DNA of 64,000 bases, from the NCBI GenBank assembly GCA_017449285.1, contig JAFSJX010000050.1, positions 62,001-126,000 of the forward strand, given 5' to 3'. Origin of the DNA: Treponema sp. (GTDB lineage Bacteria; Spirochaetota; Spirochaetia; Treponematales; Treponemataceae). The notes beneath the pieces are model-generated. The model was not told the origin of the DNA. It saw only the letters and a program-made list of their open reading frames with translations, and searched no databases. This document shows, one piece after another, positions 35,755 through 44,306 of this stretch. The position numbers were made by a program, and so were the translations under genes. Numbering within the stretch: the first letter of the stretch is position 1; each line of letters starts with the position of its first letter.

Positions 35755-37968
35755 TCAGCCGTTCCGTTTGAGCCAGTTGCGCGGGCTTATGCCGGTATTT
35801 TTCTTAAACACGGTGCTGAAATAATTCTGATTACTAAATCCCAGTTCTGCGGCAATGTGCGAAAGCTCATATTTTCCAAGCTGGAGCATATTCTTTGCCT
35901 GCTCAATCTTCAGTTTTTCGTGCAGGGTCTGTACGCTCTGCCCCGTCAACTCCTTGCATTTTTTGCTGAGAAAGCTTTTGCTGACCATGAGCGCGTCCGC
36001 CATTTTTTCAATGTCAGTCATCTCGTTCAAGTGCGCCGTCAAGTACGCAGTGATTTTTTCGCCGGTAATGCGGGCGCGTCCGTTGCTTTGGGAAGATGCG
36101 TCTACGGGCCGGACAATGTCCTGCACTTGAGTGTCGGTTATCGTAAACGACTGATTTTTTACCCTGCCTTCTTTTTTGTACACGGTATACAGCGCGTTAC
36201 TCAAAAGCATGCGGAGCGCGTCATATATGGCGATGTTGGGCGACTTCATCTCAAAGAGCGCGTAGCCGAAGTACCGGTCTGCATAGTGCAGAATCTCCAG
36301 CATAACGGCGTAGTGCCGCTTGTTTGAAAAGAATGTCTTGGGGAACAGATGCGGCTCACTGATTCGCTGATGCATAATCTGCTGTAACTCGGGCGAAGTC
36401 TCCGGGAACACGAACGAAATCTCCGGCACAGGAAAACTGAAACTCATCGTATCAGAAAGCGCGACCACCGCCCCAGGAATGTCCAACTCGCCCAGCCGCT
36501 GCCGCAGCATCTCAAAAATCTGCTCCATATTAGTGGCAGAAACAAAACTGACAGCCTGCGCGGCAATATTGTTCAGCTGATACGGATTTTCGCGGTCGGC
36601 AATCGCCTCGTATTTCTGGAACACAGAAACGAGCGTGCGCATCTGGTGGAAAATGTTTTCCATATATATCAGCACGGAAACCGGCTCACTCTTAAGTACC
36701 TGCATAAACAGCGAACGGAGCGCGCTCACGGCGTTCTGAAAATGGTCGCTGTCAAATTCTCCCGTCATGCGGCAATTCTGCAGCACGTTCTGAAACCAGA
36801 TGAGCGTACGGCTTTTGCTTTCTTCTTCAGACGAAGTATGGGGGTCATACATATCGGCAAAAAACGAATCAATCAGATCTGCCACGTTTGATTCTGTCAG
36901 ATACGGAAAAATCTGCTTTGCCTCAAAAATAAACTGCCGTCTGAGCGAATCTTCTGACTCCGCGCCGTCCGTTTCTGTCTGCGCGGCGCAAGAACTGAAG
37001 CCTGCTTTTTCTACGCTCTGCTCAAAACAGCCACACGACTGGCGGATAACCAGGCTGGTGGGGAACAAAATTGTTTCGGCGCTCTTCTCCGGCTCGATGA
37101 TGCGGTCAATCAGCATTTCTACCGCCGTGTAGCCGCGCGAAAAAAAAGAAAGGTCTATCGTCGTGAGCGGCGAACGGGCAACAATGCCGTCGTACCAGTT
37201 ATTGAATCCCGTCACCGCAACGTCCTTAGGAACAGAAATGCCGCGCTGGGAAAGTTGCTCAATCACCTTTGAGGCGACGACATCCGTAGTGGTGACAATC
37301 ACTTCAATCTCACGCCTGTCGTGCAGGTCAAAACGCGAGGTCAGGCGGTCAAGTGCATCGTCCACCTGAGAGACCTTTGTGCCGGGAATCGGACAGGTCG
37401 CCCCTTCAATTTCCACCAGACCTCGCCGGGAAAGTTCATGCTGGTAGAAGATTAGGCGGCGGCGGTACAAATCCGTGTTGTCAGGGCCGATAAACGCGAA
37501 CTTGGTAAAATGATGGTCATTCACCAGATGCTCCATGACTGATTTGATTGCTGCATTGCTGTCAATTTTGAGCATGGAAACGCCGGGAATATCAATCTGC
37601 CCGATGTCCACCATGGGAAGCGGCCGCAAATCACCAAACGTCTTGACGATGGTTTCCTCATTCATAAAAGGACGCAGGGTTGCCGCCCAAGTAATCATAC
37701 CGTCTACGAACGGCGGCCGCATGAACTTAAAATTCTTTGTATAGCGCGATATAAAATCAATATCGTCAAGAAAAGACTGGCTTACCGAGCCGCCCATGTT
37801 GACAAAATTGATGTCGTAGTCAGCGCAGGCTTTGACCATGCCCTTGATGTATTCCAGGCTGATGAACGTGCGCAAATCCGCAATGCCAGCAAAACCAATC
37901 GTCACGCGCTGCCCCGCATTTTTCCGCTCCGTAAGAAACTGTTTCCGTACCGAAATCTTCAATGCCAT
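35755..37968 (-). CDS. LacI-type sensor fused to AraC DNA-binding domain
   Basis: 737 residues from ATG 37968. Residues about 1-300 resemble a periplasmic-binding/LacI sugar-sensor domain (KVSQVDDALDRLTSRF, VTGFNNWYDGIVARSPLTTIDLSF) but without an N-terminal LacI helix-turn-helix. A middle region of about 330 residues is unassigned. The last 105 residues are an AraC/XylS two-helix-turn-helix domain (DIEKMADALMVSKSFLSKKC, ELSHIAAELGFSNQNYFSTVFKK, TGISPRNW). It is divergent from the esterase gene and so may control pectin or sugar use. Promoter has TACAAT 5 nt before the ATG and no ribosome site. Confidence 0.85.
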   Translation of the reverse strand: MALKISVRKQFLTERKNAGQRVTIGFAGIADLRTFISLEYIKGMVKACADYDINFVNMGGSVSQSFLDDIDFISRYTKNFKFMRPPFVDGMITWAATLRPFMNEETIVKTFGDLRPLPMVDIGQIDIPGVSMLKIDSNAAIKSVMEHLVNDHHFTKFAFIGPDNTDLYRRRLIFYQHELSRRGLVEIEGATCPIPGTKVSQVDDALDRLTSRFDLHDRREIEVIVTTTDVVASKVIEQLSQRGISVPKDVAVTGFNNWYDGIVARSPLTTIDLSFFSRGYTAVEMLIDRIIEPEKSAETILFPTSLVIRQSCGCFEQSVEKAGFSSCAAQTETDGAESEDSLRRQFIFEAKQIFPYLTESNVADLIDSFFADMYDPHTSSEEESKSRTLIWFQNVLQNCRMTGEFDSDHFQNAVSALRSLFMQVLKSEPVSVLIYMENIFHQMRTLVSVFQKYEAIADRENPYQLNNIAAQAVSFVSATNMEQIFEMLRQRLGELDIPGAVVALSDTMSFSFPVPEISFVFPETSPELQQIMHQRISEPHLFPKTFFSNKRHYAVMLEILHYADRYFGYALFEMKSPNIAIYDALRMLLSNALYTVYKKEGRVKNQSFTITDTQVQDIVRPVDASSQSNGRARITGEKITAYLTAHLNEMTDIEKMADALMVSKSFLSKKCKELTGQSVQTLHEKLKIEQAKNMLQLGKYELSHIAAELGFSNQNYFSTVFKKNTGISPRNWLKRNG

Positions 37969-38274
37969 ACGAAATTGTACCACAGAGTTTTCAATCTGTC
38001 ATAATTTCTTTTGAAAATATGCCGTAAAAATTCAAAATTTTCACATAAATATATAAAATAATCCACAAAATCAGCGTCTACTTTTCAAACATTTAAAATC
38101 CTTTTCTCTTTTTTGCCCATTTTTATTCAAAATTCTCCATAAATTTCGGAAAATTCAAAATCAAACGCAGAATTTTCATGTTTTTCTTCCCTATACTGAC
38201 GATGAAAAAAGCGGGAAAACCGTCATGCGCATACTTCTGCCGGACGACTCTTTCCTGCAAAAATGGAGGAAAAA
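37969..38274. other. Divergent intergenic region between regulator and esterase genes
   Basis: 306 bp, very AT-rich. Holds the leaderless promoter of the regulator (37974-38002, ATGACA-17-TACAAT on the minus strand), a TATACT box at 38192-38197 that may serve the esterase, repeated AAATTC/GAATTT words near 38120-38175, and GGAGG before ATG 38275. A likely site for AraC-type binding, but no clean direct repeat was found. Confidence 0.5.
37974..38002 (-). promoter_or_regulatory. Putative leaderless promoter of LacI/AraC regulator
   Basis: Minus strand ATGACA (38002-37997), 17-bp spacer, TACAAT (37979-37974), 5 nt, ATG at 37968. Confidence 0.55.
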
Positions 38275-40269
38275 ATGAAAAAGGTAACAAAAATGCTTTC
38301 CGTGCTTGCGGCTTCGGCCTTGCTGCTCGGATTTGGATTTGCTCTTGCAGGGTGTTCCAATGGGGATGATGGCGGAAGCGACACGCAGTCATCAGGTCAG
38401 GAAACACAAAAAAATCCTGAGACCAACGAAAACCAGGGAACTCAAGAAAACCAAGGAAGTCAGGGCGGAGACACATCGTATACCGGCGACATCCAGATTG
38501 TGATGTGCGGCGACTCAATCATGCGCACCTATTCTCCGGCGGAAGGCGATGAATGTGGCTGGGGTCAAGTGCTTCAGTGCTACTTCAACACAACGGTAGA
38601 AGTGAACAATACGCTCTCCAACGGCGGACGCAGTTCAAAATCATTCTATTATGAGCAGGGACGCTGGGAAAACGTCAAAAAGATTCTTGAAGAACGCAAG
38701 GCTGAAGGAAAAAAGACCTATGTGTTCATCAATTTCGGTCACAATGACCAGAAAGCAAAGAAAAACTACAGCGACTACATGGACTATGCCACGTTCGCAA
38801 AAACGAATCCCGACGGCTGGGCAACGACAACGTACACGGCAAGCAGCGGCGCAAAAGTCATTTCTTCGTATGACCCGACAACTGCTCCCGACAACGGCAC
38901 CTATCAGGATTTCTTGCAGAAATACATCACGGAGACAAAAGAGCTCGGCGGCATTCCTGTCATCTTCAGCCCGTTCGTGCGCTGCGAGTCTTCCAATAAA
39001 AAAATCACCGACAAGGGAGCGCATGTCCTGAGCACGGCATACGATGGCGAATCACTTCCCCGTGGCGACTATCCTGCCGCCGCAAAAGAAATCGCGGAGA
39101 AAAACGGAGTGGCTTTCGTGGACATCACTCAGTTGAGCCGTGATTATGTTGATTCCGCGCTTGCAGCTGGAAAAGAAAAATTTGTGTACTGGCCGAACGA
39201 CAACACGCATGCAAGGACGCTTGGCGCACTCAAAATCTGCGAGTTGGCAATGAAAGAACTGAAGACAAAGATTCCAGAACTTGCCGGCCGCATGATTACA
39301 CCGAATCCGCGCATTCTGGTGGACGCAAACACAATCGACTTTGGCAGGATGTACCCCGGAAACAGCAGCACAAAGTCTTTCAAAGTAAGCGCGTTCAACG
39401 CCACCAGCGGAAAAATCACGATTACGGCTCCGGACGGCTACACTGTAAGCAAGGCAGAATCAACCGGCTTTGCAAAGACAATCGAAATCGACACGACGGG
39501 CGATTATTTTGGTGACGACATCTACATCAAGTTTGAGCCGACCGAAGTAGCCGAATACAACGCGGCATTGCAGGTCACCCACACTTCAATCACGCCTGAC
39601 TTCGGAACAAGCCCCGCAGGAACAATCAGCGGGAACGCCCTTCTGATTGCGCTCACTGGAGCGGGAAAAGCAAAGGCTGCGGGCGGACAGGATTACTCTG
39701 TCACCTGGCCGATGGTCGCAAATGGCAAATTCTCATACACGGCAACCGTTGACCCGGAGGGCGTTGTTACCGCAGGCACGGCGACGCTCGGAAGCGGACT
39801 GAAAGAATCTACCGTAAAGGCAGACTACGTGAACAAGAAAACACGCGCACGCTTCTGCTCTTCAACTGATGACTGGCTTGGTACAAAGGACGACAACACC
39901 TACATTCAGTTCGCAATTCCTGCGGGAAACAACGATGTCATCGTCAATCAGATTACGCTTGAACTTGCTTCGTCAGGAACGGGAAACATGAGATGGGACG
40001 TACAGTATTCGCTGAACGATGATTTTTCTTCGCCGGTGACAATCATTCAGGGCGGACAGGGAACGGCGATTGACCAGGACGGCGCGACCGCTCCAAAAGC
40101 AAACGACGTGCTGACCGAAGTAAAATCCGAGGCAGACATGGGAATGAACATAAAAGGAAAGACACTCTATGTTCGCATCTACCCGTACATGAAAACTGCC
40201 GACCCAGGAAAAGGCGCAAACCGTCAGATTATGGTCGCTGACGTAAAGGTTGAAGGTTTAGTTCAATAA
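38275..40269 (+). CDS. SGNH-hydrolase lipoprotein, rhamnogalacturonan acetylesterase-like
   Basis: 664 residues from ATG 38275 (GGAGG 6 nt upstream). Lipobox ALAGC, then a Gly/Gln/Asn-rich tether (about 25-70). Esterase domain at about 75-340: Ser block CGDSIMRTY, GHNDQK, and the catalytic pair DNTHARTLGA (DxxH). This pattern is that of rhamnogalacturonan acetylesterases, which remove acetyl groups from pectin. After it comes an Ig-like choice-of-anchor segment (about 355-470) and a C-terminal beta-rich domain (to 664) that could bind sugar. Regulated perhaps by the divergent LacI/AraC gene. Strong family evidence for the SGNH part; exact substrate inferred. Confidence 0.85.
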   Translation: MKKVTKMLSVLAASALLLGFGFALAGCSNGDDGGSDTQSSGQETQKNPETNENQGTQENQGSQGGDTSYTGDIQIVMCGDSIMRTYSPAEGDECGWGQVLQCYFNTTVEVNNTLSNGGRSSKSFYYEQGRWENVKKILEERKAEGKKTYVFINFGHNDQKAKKNYSDYMDYATFAKTNPDGWATTTYTASSGAKVISSYDPTTAPDNGTYQDFLQKYITETKELGGIPVIFSPFVRCESSNKKITDKGAHVLSTAYDGESLPRGDYPAAAKEIAEKNGVAFVDITQLSRDYVDSALAAGKEKFVYWPNDNTHARTLGALKICELAMKELKTKIPELAGRMITPNPRILVDANTIDFGRMYPGNSSTKSFKVSAFNATSGKITITAPDGYTVSKAESTGFAKTIEIDTTGDYFGDDIYIKFEPTEVAEYNAALQVTHTSITPDFGTSPAGTISGNALLIALTGAGKAKAAGGQDYSVTWPMVANGKFSYTATVDPEGVVTAGTATLGSGLKESTVKADYVNKKTRARFCSSTDDWLGTKDDNTYIQFAIPAGNNDVIVNQITLELASSGTGNMRWDVQYSLNDDFSSPVTIIQGGQGTAIDQDGATAPKANDVLTEVKSEADMGMNIKGKTLYVRIYPYMKTADPGKGANRQIMVADVKVEGLVQ

Positions 40270-40295
40270 AAAGTTCCTCCTCTCCAAACTTTTTG

Positions 40296-40324
40296 GGGCT
40301 GTCTGTTCAGGCAGCCCTTTTTTT
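40296..40324 (+). terminator. Terminator of esterase gene
   Basis: Stem GGGCTGTC / GGCAGCCC (one G-T pair), 6-nt loop, seven T. Confidence 0.88.
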
Positions 40325-40397
40325 GCGCGCGCCATACCGAAAGATTTTCCCTGACTTCCCGCGCGTTTGTTTTTATTTTTAAAGGAGAGGTCACCCA

Positions 40398-40990
40398 ATG
40401 GCATTTTCACGATTATTCCAGCTGCTTGCCAGTGTCATTTCATTCTACACGATGGTCTGCTTTGTCCGCATTCTGCTCACCTGGATTCCGAGCGCGCAGT
40501 ACAGCAAATTCGGGCGGATTCTGGCTTCCATCTGCGACCCGTACCTGAACCTGTTCCGAGGATTACGTTTTCTGCGCGTGGGAATGTTTGACCTTTCGCC
40601 CGCGGTCGCGCTCTGCCTTTTGATTGCGCCTCATCCATTCTGGGAAATCTTGCGGCGGCGCACTCATTCTCGCTGGGCGGACTTCTGGCAACCGTGCTGT
40701 ATCTTGTGTGGTCGGTCGTCTCATCCGTTCTGGGATTTTTAATTTTGCTGCTCATCGTCCGCCTGATAGTGCTTCTGATGCGCAAAGACGGCTACGGCTC
40801 AATCTGGGACAGTCTTGACCGCTCGCTGAACCCCATCGTATTCCGCATGACTTCGCTCTTTACCCGGGGAAAACCAACGCCGTACAAAACCGCGCTGATT
40901 CTCGCCACAGTTACCGCCGCCGCGTTATGGGTCTGTCTGCGCATGGTGATGAACATCCTGATTGGCCTCTGCCAGCATCTTCCGATATAG
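40398..40990 (+). pseudogene. yggT: YggT family membrane protein, interrupted by a frameshift
   Basis: Two YggT repeats, each with two membrane helices, lie in different frames. Frame 1 from ATG 40398 (AAAGGAGAGG 8 nt upstream) gives the first repeat (ILASICDPYLNLFRGLRF) up to about 40633; the second repeat (DRSLNPIVFRMTSLFTRGK) is in the frame one base back and ends at 40990. Joining them near CTCATCC (about 40627-40635) restores a roughly 198-residue protein of usual YggT length with no other break. Either a real one-base loss or a sequencing error. No slippery heptamer is seen. The family affects osmotic protection and membrane protein homeostasis, but its mechanism is unclear. Confidence 0.8.
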
Positions 40991-41024
40991 CGGACACAAC
41001 GGATGCGCTCACCTGATTACAACT

Positions 41025-41450
41025 CTATTTCCACGAAAACTGCAGCATGGTGATGTCGTCAAACTGCTCGGCTTCCCCGACAAATTCATCAATTGATTTC
41101 CGCACCGCCGTAAGCGTATCGGGAACATTCAGCTCCTTCGTGGACTGCATTGCCTGCATGAGCCGCTCTTCGCCAAAGAGCTGGTCGTTTGCATCGGTCG
41201 CTTCGGTCACGCCGTCGGAATACACAAAAATGCTGTCTCCTTTTGAGAGCGTAACGGAATGCTCGGTGTACGCCAAACCTTCCATACCGCCAACGACAAA
41301 ATTCGGCTTTTCCCTGAGATAGGAGAATTCGCCGTTGTGGCACAAAACAGGAAACGGATGCCCCGCATTCACATAGCGCAGTTCTCCCGTGCTGAACGTA
41401 AGGATTCCAAGTCGCCGCCCACTTTTTTTGATGTTATGCGCACATAGCAC
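41025..41450 (-). pseudogene. Remnant of SpoIIE/RsbU-type PP2C phosphatase
   Basis: 141 codons that start in the middle of a SpoIIE-like PP2C domain: LRYVNAGHPFPVL, GDSIFVYSDGVTEATDANDQLFGEERL, and FDDITMLQFSWK, the usual C-terminus. The first half of the catalytic domain, including the first metal-binding Asp motif, and any sensor domain are missing; upstream sequence on this strand contains only the promoter region of the divergent mnmG gene. So this is most likely a 5'-deleted gene and should be inactive. No promoter or ribosome site is seen for the ORF. Confidence 0.8.
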
Positions 41451-41506
41451 ATTTCATAAGCCAACGAATCTTGAAGATTTCGCTTTAACTCCCCGCATGT
41501 TTTCGC

Positions 41507-41518
41507 TATACTATTCTC
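41507..41518 (+). promoter_or_regulatory. Putative leaderless -10 box of mnmG
   Basis: TATACT (41507-41512) followed by 6 nt to ATG 41519. The -35 region is weak (TTTAAC at 17 bp). Confidence 0.5.
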
Positions 41519-43525
41519 ATGGCAGGATTTTACGATTGGTTTGATGTGGTCGTCTGCGGAGGCGGTCATGCGGGGATTGAGGCGGCATTGGCTGGCGCGC
41601 GCATGGGGCTAAAGACGCTCCTCGTTACGCAGAGCATAGACGCGATTGCCCGCATGAGTTGCAATCCGTCAATCGGTGGCATTGCAAAAGGGAACATCGT
41701 GCGCGAAATTGACGCGCTTGGCGGCGAGATGGCGCGCCTTATCGACCGCTCCATGATTCAGTTCCGTATGCTCAACAAAAGCCGTGGTCCTGCCGTACAG
41801 GCTCCGCGAAGTCAGGCGGATAAAATTGTCTATTCCCAGTTGGCGCGGGAAACTGTTGAAAACACAGAAAATCTCTATACGCTCATGGACACGGTGACGG
41901 ACATTCACACCGTCGCAAGCGATACGCCTCTTCCCCCTGATTCGGAAAGTGCCGCAAAAGGCTCAATTCCCGGTGAGGCAGAGTCCTCAAAAGATGATTT
42001 GACCGCAGCCGCGCAAAGTGGCATGAGGCAGAAAGTCACCGCCGTCGTCACAGAGCGCGGACGGGTCATCCCCTGCCGTTCCATCGTGCTGACTACGGGA
42101 ACTTTTTTGGGCGGACGCATTTTTATCGGCGAATACGACGCTCCCTGCGGTCGCCTTGGTGAAAGCGGCGCAGTGGGGCTTACCCAGTCACTTAACCGGC
42201 TTGGCTTTACCACTGGCCGCCTCAAGACGGGAACGCCGCCGCGCATCTTGCGCCACACAGTCGATTTTTCCTCGCTTGAAGAACAGGCGGGCGATGCGGA
42301 AATCATTCCCTTTAGTTTTGAGGACGAAAGTGTAGACCGCCCCATGGTTCCCTGCCATCTGGTCTATACAAATGAAGAAACACACAAAATCATCCGCGCG
42401 AATATCGGTCGCTCCCCCCTGTACAGCGGAAAAATCAGCGGCATTGGTCCGCGCTATTGCCCGTCCATCGAAGACAAGGTGATGCGCTTTTCTGACCGCG
42501 AGCGGCATCAGATTTTCATTGAGCCAGAAAGCCTTTTGACTGACGAAATCTATCTGAACGGACTTTCTTCATCTCTCCCTGAGGAAGTGCAGGACGCTTT
42601 TGTGCGCACCATGCCGGGATTTGCAAATTGCGTCATCAGTCGCCCCGCCTATGCCGTGGAATACGACTACGTTGAGCCAACCCAGCTGTTCCCCTCACTG
42701 GAGACAAAACGCGTGGCAGGACTTTTCAACGCGGGGCAGATTAACGGCACAAGCGGCTACGAGGAAGCGGCAGGTCAGGGGCTTGTGGCAGGAATCAACG
42801 CCGCGCTCTATGCCCGCGCCCATCGTGATTTGTGCGGCTCATTGTCTACGGCTTATGCAGACGGGCTTTCTGCAAGCGGCGCGGATATGTCCGGCGATGT
42901 GGCAGCGGCGGCAAAAGCAAAAGAAGATGCCGTCCGAACGCCAAAAAACTATGCCGCCGCAAACGGATACGCCATTCCTGCATGGGAACCCCTTGTCATT
43001 GGGCGTGACGAAGCCTACATTGGCGTGCTGATTGACGACCTTGTGACACTCGGCACAAAAGAACCCTACCGCATGTTCACCGCCCGCGCCGAATACCGCC
43101 TGAAACTCCGCCACGACACCGCCGACCGCCGCCTTGCGCAAAAAGCCTTTGAGGTGGGCTTAAAAACGCAGACGCAGATTGACGCGGTGAACGCAAAGTA
43201 TGCGCAGGTTGCCGAAGCCCTTGCCTTGCTTGAAAAAGATGCGGCCGCAGAAAATCCCGGTTTTCCCGCAATTGTCTGGAGCCTTGCGCAGGAAGACTTT
43301 AAGTACAAATACTACATCGAAAAACAGGATGCCCGCGTTGCCAAATTGCACCGCATGGAAGACCACAAAATCCCCGCGAATTTCGACTACGGAAAAATTC
43401 CCGCCCTCAGTGCCGAATCCCGCCAGAAACTGGAAAAAGTCCGCCCCCTCACCCTAGGACAAGCCAGCCGAATCAGCGGAATCAGAAACAGTGACATCAT
43501 GTTGCTGATGGTGTACCTACGATGA
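41519..43525 (+). CDS. mnmG: tRNA uridine-5-carboxymethylaminomethyl modification enzyme MnmG (GidA), with inserts
   Basis: 668 residues; usual length is about 620-630. With MnmE it modifies U34 of some tRNAs. FAD site VVCGGGHAGIEAALAGARMG at residues 11-30, CNPSIGGIAKGNIVREIDALGG, TTGTFLGGRIFIG, AGQINGTSGYEEAAGQGL, and the C-terminal EKVRPLTLGQASRISGI tRNA-binding helices. Two extra stretches are absent from the usual fold: about residues 131-170 (Ser/Pro/Ala-rich) and about 435-485 (Ala/Asp-rich, before EAYIGVLIDDL). Both lie in surface loops and keep the frame. Its last codons are duplicated 92 bp downstream. Start supported by a -10 box 6 nt before ATG. Confidence 0.94.
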   Translation: MAGFYDWFDVVVCGGGHAGIEAALAGARMGLKTLLVTQSIDAIARMSCNPSIGGIAKGNIVREIDALGGEMARLIDRSMIQFRMLNKSRGPAVQAPRSQADKIVYSQLARETVENTENLYTLMDTVTDIHTVASDTPLPPDSESAAKGSIPGEAESSKDDLTAAAQSGMRQKVTAVVTERGRVIPCRSIVLTTGTFLGGRIFIGEYDAPCGRLGESGAVGLTQSLNRLGFTTGRLKTGTPPRILRHTVDFSSLEEQAGDAEIIPFSFEDESVDRPMVPCHLVYTNEETHKIIRANIGRSPLYSGKISGIGPRYCPSIEDKVMRFSDRERHQIFIEPESLLTDEIYLNGLSSSLPEEVQDAFVRTMPGFANCVISRPAYAVEYDYVEPTQLFPSLETKRVAGLFNAGQINGTSGYEEAAGQGLVAGINAALYARAHRDLCGSLSTAYADGLSASGADMSGDVAAAAKAKEDAVRTPKNYAAANGYAIPAWEPLVIGRDEAYIGVLIDDLVTLGTKEPYRMFTARAEYRLKLRHDTADRRLAQKAFEVGLKTQTQIDAVNAKYAQVAEALALLEKDAAAENPGFPAIVWSLAQEDFKYKYYIEKQDARVAKLHRMEDHKIPANFDYGKIPALSAESRQKLEKVRPLTLGQASRISGIRNSDIMLLMVYLR

Positions 43526-43613
43526 AAGATAAATTGACACGAGTTTGCTTTGCAAACTCGCAGAAGTTCGCCGCAAGGCGAATCTTCCTAATGCTTTTAA
43601 TGGTGTACCTACG
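43508..43613 (+). repeat. Double-hairpin element bounded by 14-bp direct repeats
   Basis: ATGGTGTACCTACG at 43508-43521 (the end of mnmG) recurs exactly at 43600-43613. The 78 bp between contain hairpin GAGTTTGC-TTT-GCAAACTC (43541-43559) and hairpin TTCGCC-GCAA-GGCGAA (43567-43582), then CTTCCT. A near-identical pair of hairpins occurs at 43988-44027. The direct repeats look like a target duplication from insertion or a replication-slippage scar. Confidence 0.8.
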
Positions 43614-43628
43614 CTAGGGCGGGGCGAT

Positions 43629-43853
43629 ATGTCAATTTTCAGCAGACTGCGAAAACAACCGCAATTTCCGCCCTGTGACAGCACCCGCCAGGAACCCGTC
43701 TTGCGCTGCAGCATCTGCACAGGCGAAGAGACTGCATGCCTTCAGGACAAGACTACCGGCAAACTGCAGGAAATCTGCCTGATTCAAAACAAGGCGGAAC
43801 TTGCGGCATTCATGCGAGCATATAGCCTTACGAGCGTGCGGCAGGTGTATTGA
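43629..43853 (+). CDS. Small cysteine-containing protein of unknown function
   Basis: 74 residues from ATG 43629, preceded by a G-rich site. Contains CSICTGEETAC (about residues 27-37), which could bind a metal, then a helical end (LIQNKAELAAFMRAYSL). The frame extends upstream to 43545 across the hairpin element, but that part is repeat DNA and is not likely translated. I do not recognise the family. It follows mnmG on the same strand. Confidence 0.5.
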   Translation: MSIFSRLRKQPQFPPCDSTRQEPVLRCSICTGEETACLQDKTTGKLQEICLIQNKAELAAFMRAYSLTSVRQVY

Positions 43854-43871
43854 GGACACGTTTTTTTGAAT

Positions 43872-43955
43872 AGTTTCCAAAATTTTGCAAACTATTTCGG
43901 TAAAGTTTCTAAAAATTTGTAAACTTTCGGCATTTTGTTTCTGAAATTTTGAAAA
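43872..43955. repeat. Three tandem AT-rich degenerate palindromes, period about 32 bp
   Basis: Units begin at about 43872, 43904 and 43936 with AGTTTC, AGTTTC and TGTTTC. Each reads roughly (A/T)GTTTC-NN-AAA-N-TTT-N-AAACT and is an imperfect palindrome; two are joined by TTTCGG. Lies between the small protein and the XRE gene. Confidence 0.65.
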
Positions 43956-43974
43956 CTAAGACGAAGAAGTCCGA

Positions 43975-44034
43975 GCGAATGTTCCTGAGTTTGCGAAGCA
44001 AACTAACAGAATTTCGCCGTAGGCGAACATTCCT
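43975..44034. repeat. Double-hairpin element, copy 2
   Basis: AGTTTGC-GAA-GCAAACT (43988-44004) and TTCGCC-GTA-GGCGAA (44013-44027), closed by an outer arm GAATGTTC (43977-43984) with GAACATTC (44024-44031). Same order and spacing as the element behind mnmG. It ends at the stop of the XRE gene and may act as its terminator. Confidence 0.8.
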
Positions 44035-44306
44035 CACATATATTTCTGAATAATCTCCAGTACAGTCTGTTTTGCGTGTTCTTTTTCTTCATCGTGTTTG
44101 AGGAACAGAATTGACGGGTCGATTTTCATCGCATTGCAGAGTTTGAGGATAGTGGTAAGGCTGGGTGTGCGCTTTCCCTTTTCGATGTAGGTAATCATGT
44201 TTTGGGAAACGCCAGATTCAAGGGAGAGTTCTAATTGAGACCAATGCAATTTTTTATCATCTTGTGCGACTGCAATAACTAAATCGGGATATGTTGCAGA
44301 ATACAA
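44034..44306 (-). CDS. XRE-family helix-turn-helix regulator
   Basis: 90 residues. Helix-turn-helix at about residues 23-60: WSQLELSLESGVSQNMITYIEKGKRTPSLTTILKLCNAMKIDP, a clear XRE/Cro-type pattern. The first available start in frame is TTG 44306; a stop codon lies six codons upstream, and there is no good ribosome site, so the N-terminus could be damaged. The C-terminus is charged (KHDEEKEHAK). Near the Fic gene, which has strong palindromes in its leader; whether this protein binds them is not known. Confidence 0.75.
   Translation of the reverse strand: MYSATYPDLVIAVAQDDKKLHWSQLELSLESGVSQNMITYIEKGKRTPSLTTILKLCNAMKIDPSILFLKHDEEKEHAKQTVLEIIQKYM

Noticed and set aside
40620-40640. Programmed ribosomal frameshift in yggT
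   Set aside because: No slippery heptamer or downstream pseudoknot is visible; simple indel or read error is more likely.
43872-44034. CRISPR array
   Set aside because: Units are only three, degenerate and directly palindromic with no distinct spacers; no cas genes in the window.
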